From: Candidatus Tumulicola scandinaviensis
GTDB lineage: Bacteria > Vulcanimicrobiota > Vulcanimicrobiia > Vulcanimicrobiales > Vulcanimicrobiaceae
NCBI GenBank assembly: GCA_003140835.1
Contig: PLLA01000080.1
Span: 29,960 to 93,959 of the forward strand
Length of the DNA stretch: 64,000 nucleotides
Direction: 5' to 3'
Part shown: piece by piece, positions 63,461 through 64,000 of the stretch
Position numbering within the stretch: the stretch's first letter is position 1
How the letters are laid out: each line of letters opens with the position of its first letter
Notes under the pieces: generated by a model
Told to the model about the DNA's origin: nothing
Database searches by the model: none
The model's input: the letters and a program-made list of their open reading frames with translations, nothing else
Position numbers and translations under genes: made by a program

Positions 63461-63512
63461 GGCAGCGACCCTCGGGCCGCTGCCGATTGCGAGACTGACG
63501 CCCTCGGCGCCA

Positions 63513-64000
63513 CTAGACTGCGGTGAGCGATAACGAGGACGTGTCGAGGTTGTACTCGCCCGCCGAAACAAGATTGTTGGGATTGGCGCAAATCACGCTG
63601 TTGCTGGGCCCGTAGATCACAACTTGGCCCGAGCCGCCGCATTGCGTCTGCTGGAGCTGATAGTTGGAGAGCACGGTCGCTCCGGGACTACTCGGCTGCA
63701 CCTGGTAAGACGTATACGTCGTGTGATTCGCCGAGTTGACGATCGAGCCGTAAATCGCTGCCGACGTTGCGCCGACGGCCATCGCGCCCCAAAAACCGCC
63801 GCCCCAGTAGTTCGGTGCGGGATACCAGGCGGAGCCGTGATTCCAGCCCCACGCACCACTATTTCCGTAAACCGGGTTGTGCACTACCGTGCGATTAATG
63901 GTGTTGCCGCTAACGTTGACGTTCGTGCGGTTCCCGCCGTTATTCGTAACTTTGTTGCCGCCGTTGCCGACTTTATTTCCGCCGTTGCCGACTTTGTTGC
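63513..64000 (-). CDS. Asn/Gly-repeat protein (partial, N-terminus off the window)
   Basis: The minus-strand frame is open to the window edge, giving at least 161 C-terminal residues. The visible N-terminal side repeats NKVGNGG in 21-base units, followed by NVNVSGNTINRTVVHNP, a Trp/Gly/Tyr-rich segment (GAWGWNHGSAWYPAPNYWGGG), one predicted helix, and a C-terminal part with two Cys (QCGGSGQVV and VICANP). It resembles secreted Gly/Asn-rich low-complexity proteins. No function can be assigned. Confidence 0.65.
   Translation of the reverse strand, partial: NKVGNGGNKVGNGGNKVTNNGGNRTNVNVSGNTINRTVVHNPVYGNSGAWGWNHGSAWYPAPNYWGGGFWGAMAVGATSAAIYGSIVNSANHTTYTSYQVQPSSPGATVLSNYQLQQTQCGGSGQVVIYGPSNSVICANPNNLVSAGEYNLDTSSLSLTAV

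Overview
The window comes from a GC-rich bacterium with a two-membrane envelope. There are five lipobox-bearing lipoproteins, a porin-like beta-barrel protein (61648-62610) and many secreted proteins. The repertoire (several PF04185 phosphoesterases, a WFTE-repeat propeller, compact purine clusters) fits Candidatus Eremiobacterota (WPS-2) or a close phylum. That placement is inference and cannot be proven here. No rRNA, tRNA or CRISPR was seen. GTG starts, ATGA/GTGA gene overlaps and -10 boxes lying 6 nt from the start codon (leaderless transcripts) are common.

Layout: 1-7.2 kb holds a truncated fabG-like reductase, a minus-strand run of secreted genes (propeller, phosphoesterase lipoprotein, beta-lactamase-fold protein without catalytic residues, amidohydrolase) and a plus-strand phosphoesterase. 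7.2-11.9 kb holds a second fabG and pstSCAB behind a Pho-box-like repeat. 12-20.6 kb holds thrS, an MFS carrier, a glycosidase-like lipoprotein, an esterase and tsaD. 20.6-27.8 kb is a minus-strand run: purM, a GAF protein, a GNAT-PurN fusion, a GNAT, and a 1173-aa membrane protein with hydrolase motifs. 27.8-30.2 kb holds pepA and panB.

30.2-47.5 kb is a long minus-strand purine cluster: purB, a purC-purE-like fusion, purL, purQ, a doubled purS, purP1, a secreted protein, cydA, cydB, purP2, tpx, guaA, purD, a BI-1 protein and purF. Together with purM and purN it covers PRPP to FAICAR, apart from a convincing PurE. The formylation step is assigned to archaeal-type PurP instead of PurH. No IMP cyclohydrolase, PurK, PurA or GuaB is in the window.

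47.5-57.4 kb holds a peptide-binding lipoprotein, a Ni/Co permease, holA, mtnA, a DUF4239 protein, a zinc ribbon, a third phosphoesterase, ribH, and a RibBA with an N-terminal XRE-type HTH domain whose promoter is covered by a palindrome. 57.4-59.6 kb is a small accessory islet: two small membrane proteins, a dyad-symmetric array of TGGGCA boxes, and a 53-aa basic protein coupled to a multi-TM protein. 59.7-64 kb holds a TetR/MFS pair with a 28-bp operator, a porin-like protein, a BASS-family transporter and the end of an Asn/Gly repeat protein.

The strongest leads are the bacterial PurP pair with its unusual purine fusions, the HTH-RibBA fusion with its candidate operator, and the TGGGCA array.
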